Shown: positions 1 through 11,639, counted from the stretch's first letter. The stretch is 64,000 nucleotides of DNA from Branchipolynoe longqiensis (GCA_030323885.1 CM059187.1:83164027-83228026), one strand, 5' to 3'. The notes: generated by a model from the letters alone, not told the origin. Translations and numbers: made by a program.

Positions 1-199
1 TGCTCGCCTGTGGTAACAGCCGTCAGGGAGTATCGCACACAAAAGACACGCATAAAAATAGTCGGGCTGGGCCACACCTTCGTGACACTCGAGTTGGAGG
101 TGTGTGGTATAACTGTATGGACCTGCGTGTGTGTGGTGGGTGTGTAATCGGGCCGGGATGGTCAAGTGGGTAGGGCGCATGCTTCCCGTCCCCAGCGTT

Positions 200-530
200 G
201 GTTAGTTGCTTGTTGGAATGTTACGTCCTGGATATATCTAAGGTTATTTCAACGCGGGTACCGACTTGTGACTATGCACACTCATGGTGACATTTTAGTG
301 CTGCCCCACTGGGAAATCAGGCTGCTGGAACCATGACCTGATATCCCACACAGTCACATTATCTTGATATTGAACTAACCGGTCCTTTCCCTATCCTATT
401 CATGCCGAGCCCCAGGTGGGGAAGCAACAAGTATAAATGTTATAAATATTTGACTCGACCCGGAAACCGAATTCCCGATCTCCCGCACGTGAGGCCCGCG
501 CTCTACCGATTAGGCCACCGTGCCCCGTCC
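200..530 (-). mobile_element. SINE-A copy
   Basis: SINE-A is a ~330-bp tRNA-derived family. On its sense strand it has a tRNA-like head with A box (GTGGCC(T)AATCGGTAGAGCG) and B box (GGTTCGAATCC type), a conserved body (GGCATTATTAGGATAGGGC, GTCAGGATAATGTGACTG, CCAGTGGGGCAGCAC, GTCCTGATATGACCTTAGATG), and a tail GTTGCTAGGACGTAAAACAAC plus AAC repeats. This copy is full length on the minus strand, with its head at 530. Confidence 0.85.
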
Positions 531-1121
531 ATCCCATGGAGGTGTAGGATATGCACAGACTGAGTCAAACCAATAATTTGAAAAGTTGTCATGTGTCGCT
601 ACCTTGCCTGGTGCTCGGCATCACTTTTGTGTGTGTGGTTTTTGTTGTTACTAGGATGGGAAAACGGTCTGTCAGGCCCCATTGTAGGATAATGAGAGCG
701 AGTGGGATATTAGACCATGGTGCCGGCCACACTTTAAAATTGCCCCGAGTGCACACTAGTGTGTTGCGAGTTTAAATATGGCTAGGGCATAAAACCCAAT
801 TACACACCACCCAACACCACAGATGGCCATACTAGGGTGTGGATGACTAATTATGTTTGATTTAATGTGAAATAGTTCTTAGTCCAATTTCATTATCACC
901 CATTTTAGGAACATAATATATACATGAATGGGGAAATCATCTTAGTACGGTTGGCCATAATAAAACTTGTGATTTTAGGTTCAAAGTGAGCTAAAAGAAT
1001 TAGTATTTGGCTAGGGCCAGGAGTGACCTTCACCCCACTTCCGGGTGTGTAAGCACGCCAGGTGGCAGCTTCAGGCCTTCCTCCCAGACAGATGGGTAGT
1101 TACTTGGAAGACATAAATAAA

Positions 1122-1432
1122 AGCTACATCAAATTGTCAAAACCTAGACAATTACCTAGATTTGATTATACATATCTAACTATAGATACAGGTGCACGTA
1201 TTAAGCATTTCTCACCACAGAGATATTTCAAAGGAATACTGACAACATTTATTAGAACCTGCTACTTCAGAAGCCTATGGGGTCAGAGCTTAGTTAAAAT
1301 TAACTTAGCATATTAGTACTTCAAATATCTCAAAAGCTAGCCATTTAAAATAAAAGTTACTTCTAACTAAGGTAAAATATAAACGATTAACCTAACATAG
1401 TTATCTTAGAAACTCACAGAGACTCAACATCG
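1122..1432. mobile_element. MITE-1 copy, partial
   Basis: MITE-1 is a ~350-bp palindromic family whose intact ends read AAAGYTGCATAGTCCGATG. Interior blocks are CTAGATTTGATTATACATAT, GTGCACTTATTAAGCATTTG, AGCCTATGNTGTCAGAG and CAAATATCTCAAAAGTTAGC. This copy has the interior blocks with worn ends. It may be mariner-like by TA-rich flanks (inference). Confidence 0.65.
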
Positions 1433-1479
1433 GAGTGTGCAAATTGAACAAAAGGGATATGAAGCAAGCTATTGCTGGC

Positions 1480-1965
1480 AATGTTTACTATCATGTGACT
1501 ATGGTGCCGGCAGCCTGGACCCCGTTCAGGGTGAGTCTCGGAGGCGCTGCGGAGATGTCTCCGCGATGCTTTTTGGCCTATTTGCGTTCAGGGTGTGTCT
1601 CGGAGATGTCTTGGAGACGCCTCCCTTTTCAGATAGGAGACATAAAGCGCCTCGAAAATGGGTGCCCTAATCAGTGGTTTCAGCCAATCACAGCGCAGCT
1701 TTTCCATTGCAAATGGCTGGTGCCTCGGGGGGGGGGGGGGGGGGGGCGGCCCTTTTCGAGACAACAAACTGCTTTTGCTGTTCAGACTAGTGTGACGTCG
1801 GGGTCATCTCCTAGACGCCTCCGAGACGGACCCTGAACACGGCCCTGGTCTCTCAGTAGGGGCAGCGCTATTAGGTCGCCATGAGCGCATACTGTCACCA
1901 GTCGGTACACATCCTGATATGACCTTAGATGATGCTAGGGCATAACAAAACAACAAACTAACAAA
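1480..1965 (+). mobile_element. SINE-A remnant split by a palindromic element
   Basis: The 5' piece (ATCATGTGACTATGGTGCCGGC, to about 1517) and the 3' piece (GCAGCGCTATTAGGTCGCCATG to CAACAAACTAAC, ~1846-1963) are joined across a 330-bp foldback. CCTGG at both edges is a possible target duplication. Confidence 0.65.
1518..1845. mobile_element. foldback element with poly-G core
   Basis: Arms CCGTTCAGGGTGAGTCTCGG (1521-1540) and CGAGACGGACCCTGAACACGG (~1820-1842) are inverted repeats. Each arm also holds GGAGGCG-type repeats. Twenty consecutive G lie inside at 1727-1746. No coding potential is seen. Confidence 0.6.
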
Positions 1966-2116
1966 CGCATAAGGCCCCAAACACACCTCTGTCATGATGA
2001 TCCAGGGGTGAGTTCGTGGTGAAGACATGTGGTGACCCAGATAACATGCGTGTGTTCCCCGACTTCCAGTGCCCCCACCCCCGCCCCCCTGCACCCCACC
2101 TCTCGTCATCCGTAAT

Positions 2117-3183
2117 GGTGCAGTCACACTACGACGTAATGGACAACGAGTGTCCAATGAGTTGTATTTCCTAAAAACCCGACGACATATACAAATTCGG
2201 GGCCAAGTTGGACGACACCGCGACGACACCGCGGCATGGTCGACGTGGGTGAAACGACGGTCTAACGTCTGTCTGTCCATCCCTCCGTCTCTCCGTCTCT
2301 GTGTCTTTGTGTGTATGTGTCTGTCTGTGTGTGTGTATGTGTATGTGTGTGTGTATGTGTCTGTGTGTGGGTCTGTATGTGTGTGTGTGTGTCTCTTGGG
2401 TGGTGGTTGGGATGCAGTTGGGTGGTCACTGGGTGGTGGTAGCATGGCGGTTGGGTAGCGGTTGGGTGGTGCATGGCTGGTGTTTGGTTGGTAGTTGGGT
2501 GGTGGTTGGGTGGTGGTTTTAGTGGCGGTTGGGTGGTGGTTGGGTGGTGGTTGGGTGGTGGTTGGATGACACACACAGACACACACACAGACACCAACCA
2601 CCAACCAAACACCACCCAACCACCACCCAACCACCACCCAACCACCACCCAACTGCCACCCAACTGCCATGCTACCACCATCCAGTGATCACCCAACCGC
2701 ATCCCAACCACCACCCAAGAGACACACACAGACACACAGACATACACAGACACACAGACAGACACACACACACAGACATACACACACAGACACATACACA
2801 CATACACACATACAGACACATACACAGACACAGACACAAAAACAACCAACCAACCAACAATCAACCAACCAACAACCAACCAACCAACCAGACGACGTGG
2901 TCATAACGAGAGCCTAACGACGTAAATGAAAGCACGACGAGTACGTAAAATCGAAGACGAGACCATAATGTGACTGTGATGTGATGCGAACGAGTTCTGA
3001 ACGAGTCGAGCTACGTCCAACTTTTTCAACATGTCCAAACCTCGACGTCTTCCTGACGAGAGTGGACAAGTTGCGACGACACCCTAACGTGACCGTAACG
3101 AGATTCTAACGTGTCCCGACGAGTTCCCAAAAGTTCAACTCGTTGGACACTCATTGGGCATTATGTCGTAGTGTGACTGCAAC
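2117..3183. mobile_element. 1.07-kb foldback element with simple-repeat arms
   Basis: Outer inverted repeats TGCAGTCACACTACGACGTA (2117) and TACGTCGTAG-like TATGTCGTAGTGTGACTGCA (ends ~3183) enclose inner arms: a TG/TGTC-rich tract followed by TTGGGTGGTGGTTGGG repeats (2400-2570), then the mirror CCACCCAACCACCACCC (2600-2720) and CAGACACACAC tracts. The centre is near 2590. ORFs read from these arms are repeat artefacts. Confidence 0.8.
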
Positions 3184-3470
3184 ATAATGTGGCCAGTTTA
3201 TTTTAAAGCTGCATAATCTGATCATGTTTACTGTTGTTTTTCTTGTAAATAGATAATTACACTGGGTTATTCTAAATAACCTAGTTTACTTTATTTTGAA
3301 AGTAAACCTTGTTTTATTTAGCGACGCCAACAGAGCACATTGGTTATTGTATCATCGGCTAGTGGACGTCTTTTTATGAAACCCGCTGCTGCCACATGGG
3401 CTTCTCATTCCGATAAGCAGCAAGGGACTTTATTTTGAAATAGTTTATATTTTACAGAGTGGCTATTCAA

Positions 3471-3779
3471 CCAACCTCGGTTAAATCAAACGATCGGTTA
3501 ATCCAAACTTTTTTCGGCGACCTGGCAAAATACTACCATGTATCATATAAAAAAGTCTCAGATGACCTTAAAACCACGTGAAAGTTTGATTTAACTGTAC
3601 CGGAAGTGGCCTGAGGCCGACAATTTTGTTTGGATTAACCGATACTTTGGATTAACCGACTTTGGTTTAACCAACTTTTTTATAAGATAAATGGTATTAT
3701 TTTGCCAGGCCTCCGAAAAAAAGTTTGGATTAACCGATTGTTTGGTTTAAGCGAGCTTGGTTTAACGGGGTTGTACTAT
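3471..3779. mobile_element. MITE-2 copy (GTTAAACCAA palindromic family)
   Basis: MITE-2 is a palindrome of ~310 bp built from AACCGATCGTTTGGTTTAACC-like arms, with a core containing TTTTTTATATGATAAATGGTAG and TTTTGCCGGGCCGCCGAAA. Typical ends are TACAGTATAACCCCGTTAAA, consistent with TA-targeting Tc1/mariner-type MITEs (inference). The ends of this copy are slightly worn. Confidence 0.7.
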
Positions 3780-3883
3780 AGTTGGGTTTCAGCCTCAGTC
3801 CTTACTGCGGGACCAGCTGAATTCGAAACATCCATATTCTCCCTTCTCATTTCCCACTTGTCACTTACAACCCCCCTCTGCTG

Positions 3884-3936
3884 AAACCTCTCACACCTCT
3901 CACACCTCTCACACCTCTCACACCTCTCACACCGTC
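3884..3936. repeat. 10-bp tandem repeat CTCACACCTC
   Basis: About five tandem units of CTCACACCTC run between AACCTCTCACACC and CACCGTCACACC. This is a minisatellite with no gene. Confidence 0.85.
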
Positions 3937-4065
3937 ACACCTTCCTCTGTGTGTCCCACCGACACCTGATAACTGACATGCACCCCTCAATAATCACGGA
4001 CACTTTTACTAACCTCCACAACTCGCACATCTCAACTCTCACCAGGATCCTTGGGAAAGTGTGTT

Positions 4066-4474
4066 TGTTTGGGGTTTTATGTTGTAGCGACATCTGAGGT
4101 CATATCACAATGGGTACCGACTTGTGACAGTGCAGACTCATGGTGATTTTACCGTGCTGCCCCACTTGGATACCAGGCGGCTGATGCCATTAATTACCAT
4201 ATCTCTCACTCAGTCACATTATCCTGATACTGAGCTAACCATATCGTCCTAGCTTAGCGCTCGGCATTAATAGAATAGGTCAAGGAATGGTTAGTTCATC
4301 ATTAGGATAATATTACTGAGTGGGATATCGGGTCATGCTGGTGGCGGCCTGATTTCCCAGTGGTAGGGTAGTAATATTAAGTCGCCATGAGTGTGCACTG
4401 TTACAAATCGGTACCCATCCTGATGCAACCTTAGATGTCGCCAGGACGTAATATTCCAACAACCAACCAACCAA
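4066..4474. mobile_element. two SINE-A fragments head to head
   Basis: A minus-oriented piece (4066-4250, tail side left) meets a plus-oriented piece (4247-4474, ending GGACGTAATATTCCAACAACC) at CTAACCATATCGTCCTAGC. Both lack the tRNA head, so the pair forms an inverted repeat with almost no spacer. Confidence 0.75.
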
Positions 4475-6245
4475 GGTAGATTAACTATACACACCAGAGG
4501 GGCCGTAATCGATTAACACGACCCGGGCAACTCGGGTCAGCCGAGTCATCAGAATTTCAAATTGAACACCGGGGGTGGAGTCGAGAAATACACATACCAT
4601 GTGCAAAATGACCCGACCCCAGTAACCCACCTCTTGGCTGGGGTTTGCTAGGAGTGATGATGTCACATCTGTGCTGGTACCTGTAGGATAACAGCTACCA
4701 GTATAAGTCCTACATGTATGCTTTTTTTTTAATAACCCAGATTATCAGCTTCTACAATCATAAAATACTTTAAATCCTATTTTGCTGTACTTATATCGGT
4801 TATTGAGAAAAAATATTAAGTTTTAGATTAAGCCATCATTTTTTCCACCCCGAACATATTCGTTTATTCAACCCGAGTCTGTAGGATGTGCGCATGCGCC
4901 AAAAAGTGGCTCGGGTGACCCGAGTTGATTACTCGATTACGCCCAGGGTGTGAGTTCTATTACACAGCCTGTTTTCGGCGTTTTACGGTACGCCCACATC
5001 GTCTGTCTGACCTGTCGTATTCTTTGATATTCTATGGTGGATATGTGTGTAGTTAAAAAAAAAAAACACCATTCAGTGTTGTTGTTTTTTGTGTGTGTTT
5101 TTTTTTATCTCTGCTCTGGGGCTTCTGAATCTGATACAAAGTTGGTACGGCGCGGGGATTGTTCTCGCATGCTAATGTCGGGCAAACCAAAGTCCGACGG
5201 GCACTAGCCTGTCGGCCAAATACAAATGGGGTTGTTAACCTTCCACGGGTGCATTGTACGCATGTCACCTTATATAGGTCACTCTCCTGAAAACTGGCCA
5301 GAAGTGTCACATGGAGAGTTAAAATTTAATATTTGAATTCTTTACATTTTTTGGTTGCAAATGAAACCTTGAAATCTCTCCTTTACATCTATGTAAAATA
5401 TAAATTGATGAGATAAAAAATAAAGGTGTAGTCCATGAATAAGATATCTCTTATGGCAGTATAACATGTGCGTCACACGTGTAACACATGTTTAGGACAC
5501 CACACAGTCTGCTTAATAAATATCTTATCAGAATTAAATAATATCATACTTAGAAGCATATTAATCATGGCATAATATACAGAAATATCTAATGCTTATA
5601 TTGATAAAAAAAAGTAATTCCCAGCCATGCTTTATTCACTGAATAATTAGTGTACATTATTTGTGTGGCATCCAGACACCACGGTTACACGTGTGACGGA
5701 AATTTGTAATGTTATTTCTGAAGACATTAAATTTTTTAATTTTTTAATTTAAGCATGCATACATGTTAATAAATACTTCCTCTTTGATTTGGGAACTGTT
5801 TTGTTTGATATATCAATGCAATACAAGATGTTAATAAGGATTCAACCATGTCTCATATGTCATGTTACAAATGGCTGACTGTAAAATGGGGTTTTTTGGT
5901 ACAAAAACAGTTCATAACTAAAAAGACCAAAGTTGCACACAGTTTTATTTTATTTCCCTTATTTCTTTCATCAAATCTGAATAGGAATATGAAAAGTATA
6001 AGGAAAAAAATAAGTAGGAAGGTTTTTATTGATGTTTTAAAATCCCATCTCATGCTGACCAGTTTTCAGGAGAGTGACCCATATGCTAATGCTGACATCT
6101 AGTTGGAGGGATTCACCCGAGCCTCGAATGGCGGGTAGAGAAGGGGTGGAGGTGGAGGTGGAGGTGGGCCGGGGTTCGGTGGGAGTATGTGTGGGGGTGA
6201 GGGTGGGAATGGGTTCGGTGGGAGCAGGGGTGGGGTTTTGGTGGG
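4475..6245. other. mostly unassigned AT-rich stretch with a weak inverted repeat
   Basis: No gene was recognised. GTCACTCTCCTGAAAACTGG (5278-5297) and CCAGTTTTCAGGAGAGTGAC (6059-6078) are inverted repeats about 760 bp apart, possibly the ends of an old element. 6130-6245 is G-rich simple sequence (GGAGGTGGAGGTGG). Confidence 0.5.
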
Positions 6246-6250
6246 AGCTG

Positions 6251-6576
6251 GTTGGTTGTTGGAGTTTTACATCCTGGAAACATCTACAGTCATATCAGGA
6301 TGGGCAACACCTTGTGAATGTGTGCACTCATGGCAACTTTATAGTTCTGCCCCACTGGGAAATCAGGCCGCCTGGGAAATCATGACCCGATTCAGTCACA
6401 TTATCCTGACCCGGAACCTGACCAGTCCTTGGCATATCCTGGTAATGTTGAGTGGCAAGCTAGGAAGTGACAAGTATCCATGTTGTAAGTCATTGGTTTG
6501 ACTCGTCTAGGAATTGAACTCCTGATCTCCCGCACAGGAGGCATGCGCTCTATCGATTCGGTCACCGTGTCCGGTA
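6251..6576 (-). mobile_element. SINE-A copy, full length
   Basis: The tail (TTGTTGGAGTTTTACATCC) is at the left and the tRNA-like head (GGTGACCGAATCGATAGAGC on the minus strand) at the right. The B-box region GGAGTTCAATTCC is slightly degraded. Confidence 0.82.
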
Positions 6577-6739
6577 CGGTGTGAACAGGGGTGGGTGGGG
6601 GTGTAGGGGATGGGTGAGGTGGGGGGGGGGGGCCTTCTTCAGGAGGACTTTAAGTTTAAGCATAGTGGGTCGCTATGTTATAATGCAATCTGGGTCAGTG
6701 TATTGAGATTCAGGGCCCATTATATTCAAATACCGTCAC

Positions 6740-7430
6740 TTTTTTGTGATATATGCTAATCAAATCTAGGTGATCTCCTAAAGCAATGGCTAATCTTCTT
6801 TAACAGTTGTTATGGCTTATGGAATATCGCTCGATTTGGTTGATTAAATAGTTTATTCGCCTATGAATCAATGCCGTCATTTCTCTGAGTGACTAATGCA
6901 ATTTGATTTTCTCAAGCAATGGAAAGTCTTCACGGAGGGTTCATATATTCTATGCTAGGAAATATACCTCGCGATATGTAAGCCTTCCCAAGAAGATATT
7001 GTTAATTAAATAATTGATTCATGGAGAAAAGAATTTGTCCATTTCTCTGATGTATAATAATCAAATCTAGGTGAAATTCTTAAGCAATGTGCAGTCTTCT
7101 TTTGGAATTCTTATAACATAGGATGTATACCTTGATATGTGTAGAATGTGATTTAAATAATAGTTTTAAAAAAAAAGTTGATTCATAAAGGAAAGAAAAA
7201 CAACTCCAGTGTTTGTCTGAGACATGGTAAGCAAAGCGATGTGATATTCTCAAATGTGCACTCTTCTGTACGCATTCTAATAGCCCATTGAAATAAAAAT
7301 AGTTTATTCACAAATCACAGAGGAAACATATAAAGTATTTCACCTATATATATATTAACTAAGGAGAGGTGATATTCTCAAGCAATATCCTTTAAGAGGT
7401 ATCTTTTATAGAATATGTAAAATACATGCC
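6740..7430. repeat. degenerate tandem repeats, period about 130-170 bp
   Basis: Blocks such as TAATCAAATCTAGGTGA, then CAAGCAATG..GTCTTC, then GATTAAATAGTTTATTC recur near 6760, 6890, 7065, 7230 and 7370 with decay. No gene is seen. This could be an old tandem amplification of one AT-rich unit. Confidence 0.55.
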
Positions 7431-7596
7431 TTGTCGATATATGTTATCATCATTGTCGACTTTACCTTAGCTTGAACTGTCGTTTATTTGAAAGGGTCAA
7501 CTTTGGATATATTTAAAGGGAAAACATGCAAACTAATTTTGGTGTGCATATCGAAATGCTCGATATCATAGTATTCTGCAGGTACAGATCATTTAT

Positions 7597-8455
7597 ACCC
7601 CAGTCACACTACGCTTGCAATCACTTGCGACCACCAACAGGCTGGGGTCGCAAAGTGGCGGCGATCAGTCAGCGATCTGTGGGCCACCATCTTGGTCACA
7701 AGGAGATTACAGGTGATGCACCAAAATCCTCATTGCGAACAAATTGGTCGCCAACCGGTCACCAACTGGTCGTCAAATGATCGCCGACTATTGTTTTTCC
7801 TGCCCTTTATTTGCTTTGGTCGCAAGTAGGTCAGTGGCTTGTGGTCGCAATGTAAAGTCGTCGTCTGGCAGCTGTAGTTGTGTAGGCAGGCTAATAGGAA
7901 ATCACTACAGGCAAGTATAAGATAGGGAGAGTATAAAGTGTGCAGGAAGACAGAGTGCTTGCACCCTCAGGTTTATTATTATATAGTGGTTTCTGGACTT
8001 GATATGGCATATCACCTGACCATGCCCTCCAATGAACAGTAAGCATTTCTAGGTCCACCAATCAACAATAAGCATTTCTCTATCCCATGACAACTGTGAT
8101 CTACCCACCACCAACCACCATACCTTGGCTGCTTTGGCCTCACCCGCCCTGCTGTGTCTGTGTGCTTGGTGATCCATGACTAACAGTTGGGGGGGGGGGG
8201 GTGAGTACAGCTATTGAGCTCCTTCCACACTAACAGTAGTGCCCCTCTCACACTATCTATAGAATACACAATGACTATTTAATATAAGTAAAGGATCACC
8301 AGCACCACGTAATACCTTCATGCCCCTGGCCCCATACATCATTTACCTTTATATACCATTTGTAATCGCCTATATACCATTTCACATTCCCCACCAATGT
8401 GTTTTATCGGAATATTTTACAGCAAGTTGTCACAAGCTGGAGTGTGACTGAGGCA
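7597..8455. mobile_element. foldback element (AGTCACACTAC ends) carrying a solo LTR
   Basis: Ends CCCCAGTCACACTACGCTTG and CACAAGCTGGAGTGTGACTG are inverted. The interior has many GGTCGCAAGT / GCGACCACC repeats. The 571-bp solo LTR at 7851 splits it. Confidence 0.7.
7851..8421 (+). mobile_element. solo LTR (LTR-1 family), copy 1
   Basis: This 571-bp unit starts TGTAAAGTCG and ends ATATTTTACA (TG...CA ends), flanked by 4-bp duplications GCAA (7847-7850 and 8422-8425). TATAAAGTG near 7934 is a plausible promoter box. Homologous units lie at 8776-9309 and 61934-62491. No internal retrotransposon sequence adjoins it, so it is best read as a solo LTR. It is inserted in a foldback element with AGTCACACTAC ends. 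Confidence 0.8.
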
Positions 8456-8559
8456 TTAATTACCTCCGTCTTCATTCCAGCCAGCAACATATGTTTAAAG
8501 CTGAATAGTCTGATGAAATCATCAAATCTCCGAAACCAAACTGCTTATCTAGATATAAT

Positions 8560-8755
8560 TATATAGCTCCAACTTACAGCTTACGACCACTTTGCGACCA
8601 CCTTAGACCAAAGAGCCCACACTCACCAGTGATGCCCAGACATCGGCAAACATTGTTTTGGTAGCAATGATGTCACTGGTGAGTGTCGGTTCTTTGGTCT
8701 AAGGTGGTCGCAAAGTGGTCGCAAGCTGTAGTGTGACTGGGGTCTTAGATAACGG
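8560..8755. mobile_element. short foldback of the same group
   Basis: CAGCTTACGACCACTTTGCGACC.. and GGTCGCAAAGTGGTCGCAAG are inverted around a centre near 8650. The right end is CTGTAGTGTGACTGGGGTCT. A copy of the right end recurs at 9721-9770. Confidence 0.65.
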
Positions 8756-8775
8756 TGCATATATGTTAAGCATTT

Positions 8776-9309
8776 TGTAAAGTTGACGGCTGGCGGTTTG
8801 AGTGGTGTAGATAGGCGAATAGGAAATCACTACAGGCAATGAAGGAAAGTAGATAAAGAGTGAAAGGTAGGAGAGTGAGACTCCTCCATTTATTGTATAT
8901 ATAGTTTCAAGAAACAAGATGGTGGTGATCACATGATCTAGTCTTCCAATCACTAACAGGCATTCTTATATCGACCAATGAGGGTTCAATATCCTTGTAA
9001 CCAATGCATGGTTAGGTCTGGCTACAGTGCCCTGTTGTGTCTGGTGTGCAGTGATCCATAAATAACACTTGGAGGGGAGGGGGTATGTGAGGAGAGTTCC
9101 AAAGACTCTCTCTCAGGTCAAGAAGTGACCCTCTCTCACTATCTATATTGATATACAATTTCTATCTTTAATTAGTAATGGATCACCAACTCCACATATA
9201 CCTTATATGCCTTTGGTTTTACATACCATCTACCATAATATAGACCATTTGCAATTTATTATAGAGTTGTTCTCCATAGCCCCTATCTCAAATATCGGAA
9301 GATTTTACA
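8776..9309 (+). mobile_element. solo LTR (LTR-1 family), copy 2
   Basis: This 534-bp unit starts TGTAAAGTTGACGGCTGG and ends GATTTTACA, flanked by ATTT (8772-8775 and 9310-9313). A tandemly duplicated version of the flanking DNA (9721-10206) lacks the unit and so serves as an approximate empty site. It is inserted in a MITE-1-like sequence (TTAAGCATTT/GTTGCTGC). Confidence 0.82.
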
Positions 9310-9504
9310 ATTTGTTGCTGCATAGAAGGCAGTAGTAAGTTAATAGAACCAATTTATTCTAGAGAGCATATTGTTTCAGAATTGTGATGTGCATGTCAAT
9401 ATTAATATGGCAGGTTTTCTCTTCAACTATTTCCAAAGGTCGCCATTTAAAATAAGTTATTTCAAACTTAAAGTAAGGTAGATTATGGCGATTATCTACT
9501 ATGC

Positions 9505-9668
9505 AGTAAAACCTCTTTAAATGGTCCATTTAGGGAGGCGGTCGGCTTAGGGAGGCTTACATTTCATTACAATGGTATTGTATGGGCGATCGTCTGGGAC
9601 CAAAATAAAGCGATCAATATAAGGGAGTGGTTGATCTGTGTAGGTGGTCGGTTATGGAGGTTTTATTT
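9505..9668. mobile_element. MITE-3 copies in both duplication units
   Basis: MITE-3 reads CAGTAAAACCTCTCTAAAT at the left, GGTGGTCGGTT and CAATGGTATTGT inside, and ends near GGAGGTTTTA(CTGTA). It lies here and again at about 9990-10155. It is a short palindromic family with TA flanks in better copies. Confidence 0.65.
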
Positions 9669-10382
9669 TAATAATATTTCCTATTTTAAATGTAGACACT
9701 GAAACCCACCGGAAAATGGTGGTCTAAGGTGGTCGCAAAGTGGTCGCAAGCTGTAGTGTGACTGGGGTCTTAGATAACGGTGCATTTGTTAAGCATTTCT
9801 AGCTGCATAGAAGGGAGTAGTAAGTCAATTTAATAGAACCAGTTTATTCTAGAGAGCATATTGTTTCAGAATTGTGATGTGCACGTCAATATTAATTTGT
9901 CAGGTTTTCTCTTCAAATATTTCCAAAGGTAGCCATTTAAAATAAGTTATTTCAAACTAAAAGTAAGGTAGATTATGGCGATTATCTACTGTGCAGTAAA
10001 ACGTCTATAAATGGTCCATTTAGGGAGGCGGTCGGCTTAGGGAGGCTTACATTTCATTACAATGGTATTGTATGGGCGATCGTCTGGGACCAAAATAAAG
10101 CGATCAATATAGGGGAGTGGTTGATCTGTGTAGGTGCTCGGTTATGGAGGTTATATTTTAATAATATTTCCTGTTTTAAATGTAGACAATGAAACCCACC
10201 GGAAAATGAGGGTATGAGTATCTAATCCAGTTAAGGCTCTTTATTTCGACAGTCAGTGGTTTTCAGCTTTAAGCTGTATATATGGTTCTTACATGATGCT
10301 GCACTTATTTAGCATGGGCTATGCCATGTAATGTATTTGCAGAAGGAATTTTGCTCCACTTTCTATATTTGTTATGTGTTGT

Positions 10383-10592
10383 AAAGGCCCGGTCACATAC
10401 ACGTTAGTGGACGTAGTTGAACATAGTGGAGGCTAACGTGGTTGAACGTAGTTGAACATAGTTGAATGTAGTTGAATGTACTGGCATCCATACTTCTCCA
10501 GTCCGTTCAACTATGTTCAACTACATTCAACTACATTAGCCTCCACTATGTTCAACTATCTCCACTAATGTGTATGTGACTGGGCCTTTAGT
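10383..10592. mobile_element. compact foldback element (CCCGGTCACATACACGTTAG ends)
   Basis: Inverted ends AAAGGCCCGGTCACATACAC and GTGTATGTGACTGGGCCTTT are nearly perfect. The arms are built from TAGTTGAACATAGT / CAACTATGTTCAACTA repeats, and a ~25-nt loop lies near 10490. About 210 bp, no coding. Confidence 0.85.
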
Positions 10593-10974
10593 TGCGGACT
10601 GCCGATGGTTAAAAATAATCTAATACAAACTCCAACCGAGTACAGTTTGATACTCATTAAGGGCCTTTCTCTCACAAATCATGAACGCTGATATGTCGAT
10701 GATTATACACTAAAAGTGCACAACCCCCCCCCCCCCTAATCCACACACCCACATACAGACAAATAAAAGCTGAATTTTCGCTAGTTTGACATCATCAAGG
10801 GTTGAAGAGACACATCAGGCAATGCTGACAGTATAAATGGTTGAGCATATGCCAATCATTGTTGATGATCTCTTGATCTTTCATATCTTTCGTCGCACAG
10901 ATAAGCAGGGTCAAGGGTACAGTTAACGAATCGGCTTATACAGTTACCGCTCAGCCTTGTTCACACTACACGAC

Positions 10975-11417
10975 CACTAATGCCCGGCACACACCTCCCG
11001 TATAAAACCTAAAACTGCCCGTTTCGCGATTAAGTTTGAGTTTTAGTCGGTTCCAGTCTTTAGGTGTGTGACACCCTAATGCCTCACACACACCTCCCAT
11101 AAACGATTCACGCGCTAAGACTTGGATGGCAAATGGACGTGGGTATCACACATATACCGTATAAGATACGACTGACCGCTCACATATACCGTTTCTCGAA
11201 GAGCCCGATTCGTTTTTCGAATGTCTTGCGATTCGAGTATTAAGCACTAAAACTGAGTTTTAAGTCGCGAATCGGAAGCATTAGCAGTCGGTATATGTGT
11301 GTTGTCCCTGTTGTCAGTTTTAGTCGGGAAACGGGACGGGTTGGGTTGTGACGGGTCATGTCGGGCAGTCAGTTTTAGCGCGTGAATCATATATGGGAGG
11401 TGTGTGCCAGGCATAAG
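10975..11417. mobile_element. foldback element (TGCCCGGCACACACCTCCC ends)
   Basis: TAATGCCCGGCACACACCTC (10979) and GGGAGGTGTGTGCCAGGCAT (11396) are inverted. Inside are CGATTCACGCGCTAA and TTAGCGCGTGAATCA inverted pairs and repeated TTTTAGTCGG motifs. No coding. Confidence 0.7.
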
Positions 11418-11639
11418 AAAACACACACACTCAAAACAAGAGCGGGATAGTGGTGGTGTAGCGTGAGGCTTCCTATGGGCCAGCTTTGAGAGGCGAGCCC
11501 TGAATTAATAATAGTTTCGGCAGACCAGCTGATCGTTACCCTGTATGTGGATAGGACGTAAAACACCAATAGGAGGGCGCGGACATCCGGGTACTTAGCG
11601 CATCGCGCCCTATGAAATATTCGAGCCAGTGAAAACAAT

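Larger units (their letters stand above)
8697..10210. repeat. tandem segmental duplication
   Basis: GGTCTAAGGTGGTCGCAAAG begins both units (8697 and 9721). Unit 1 continues through TAACGGTGCAT, the solo LTR, TGCATAGAAGGCAGTAG, a MITE-1 half and MITE-3 to about 9717. Unit 2 repeats the same order without the LTR to about 10206 (GAAACCCACCGGAAAATG in both). Divergence between units is a few percent by eye. Confidence 0.8.

Noticed and set aside
480..530. Candidate tRNA genes at SINE-A heads
   Set aside because: The tRNA-like units are repeated with the same 3' body in many copies and have decayed stems; they are retroposon promoters rather than tRNA genes.
1804..2906. Several 125-288-codon frames over the simple-repeat foldback
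   Set aside because: Translations are Val/Gly/Cys/His/Thr repeats from TG and GGT tracts on both strands; they are artefacts.
5848..6102. 84-codon frame on + and a 62-codon frame on -
   Set aside because: AT-rich, overlapping on both strands, no domain; likely chance.
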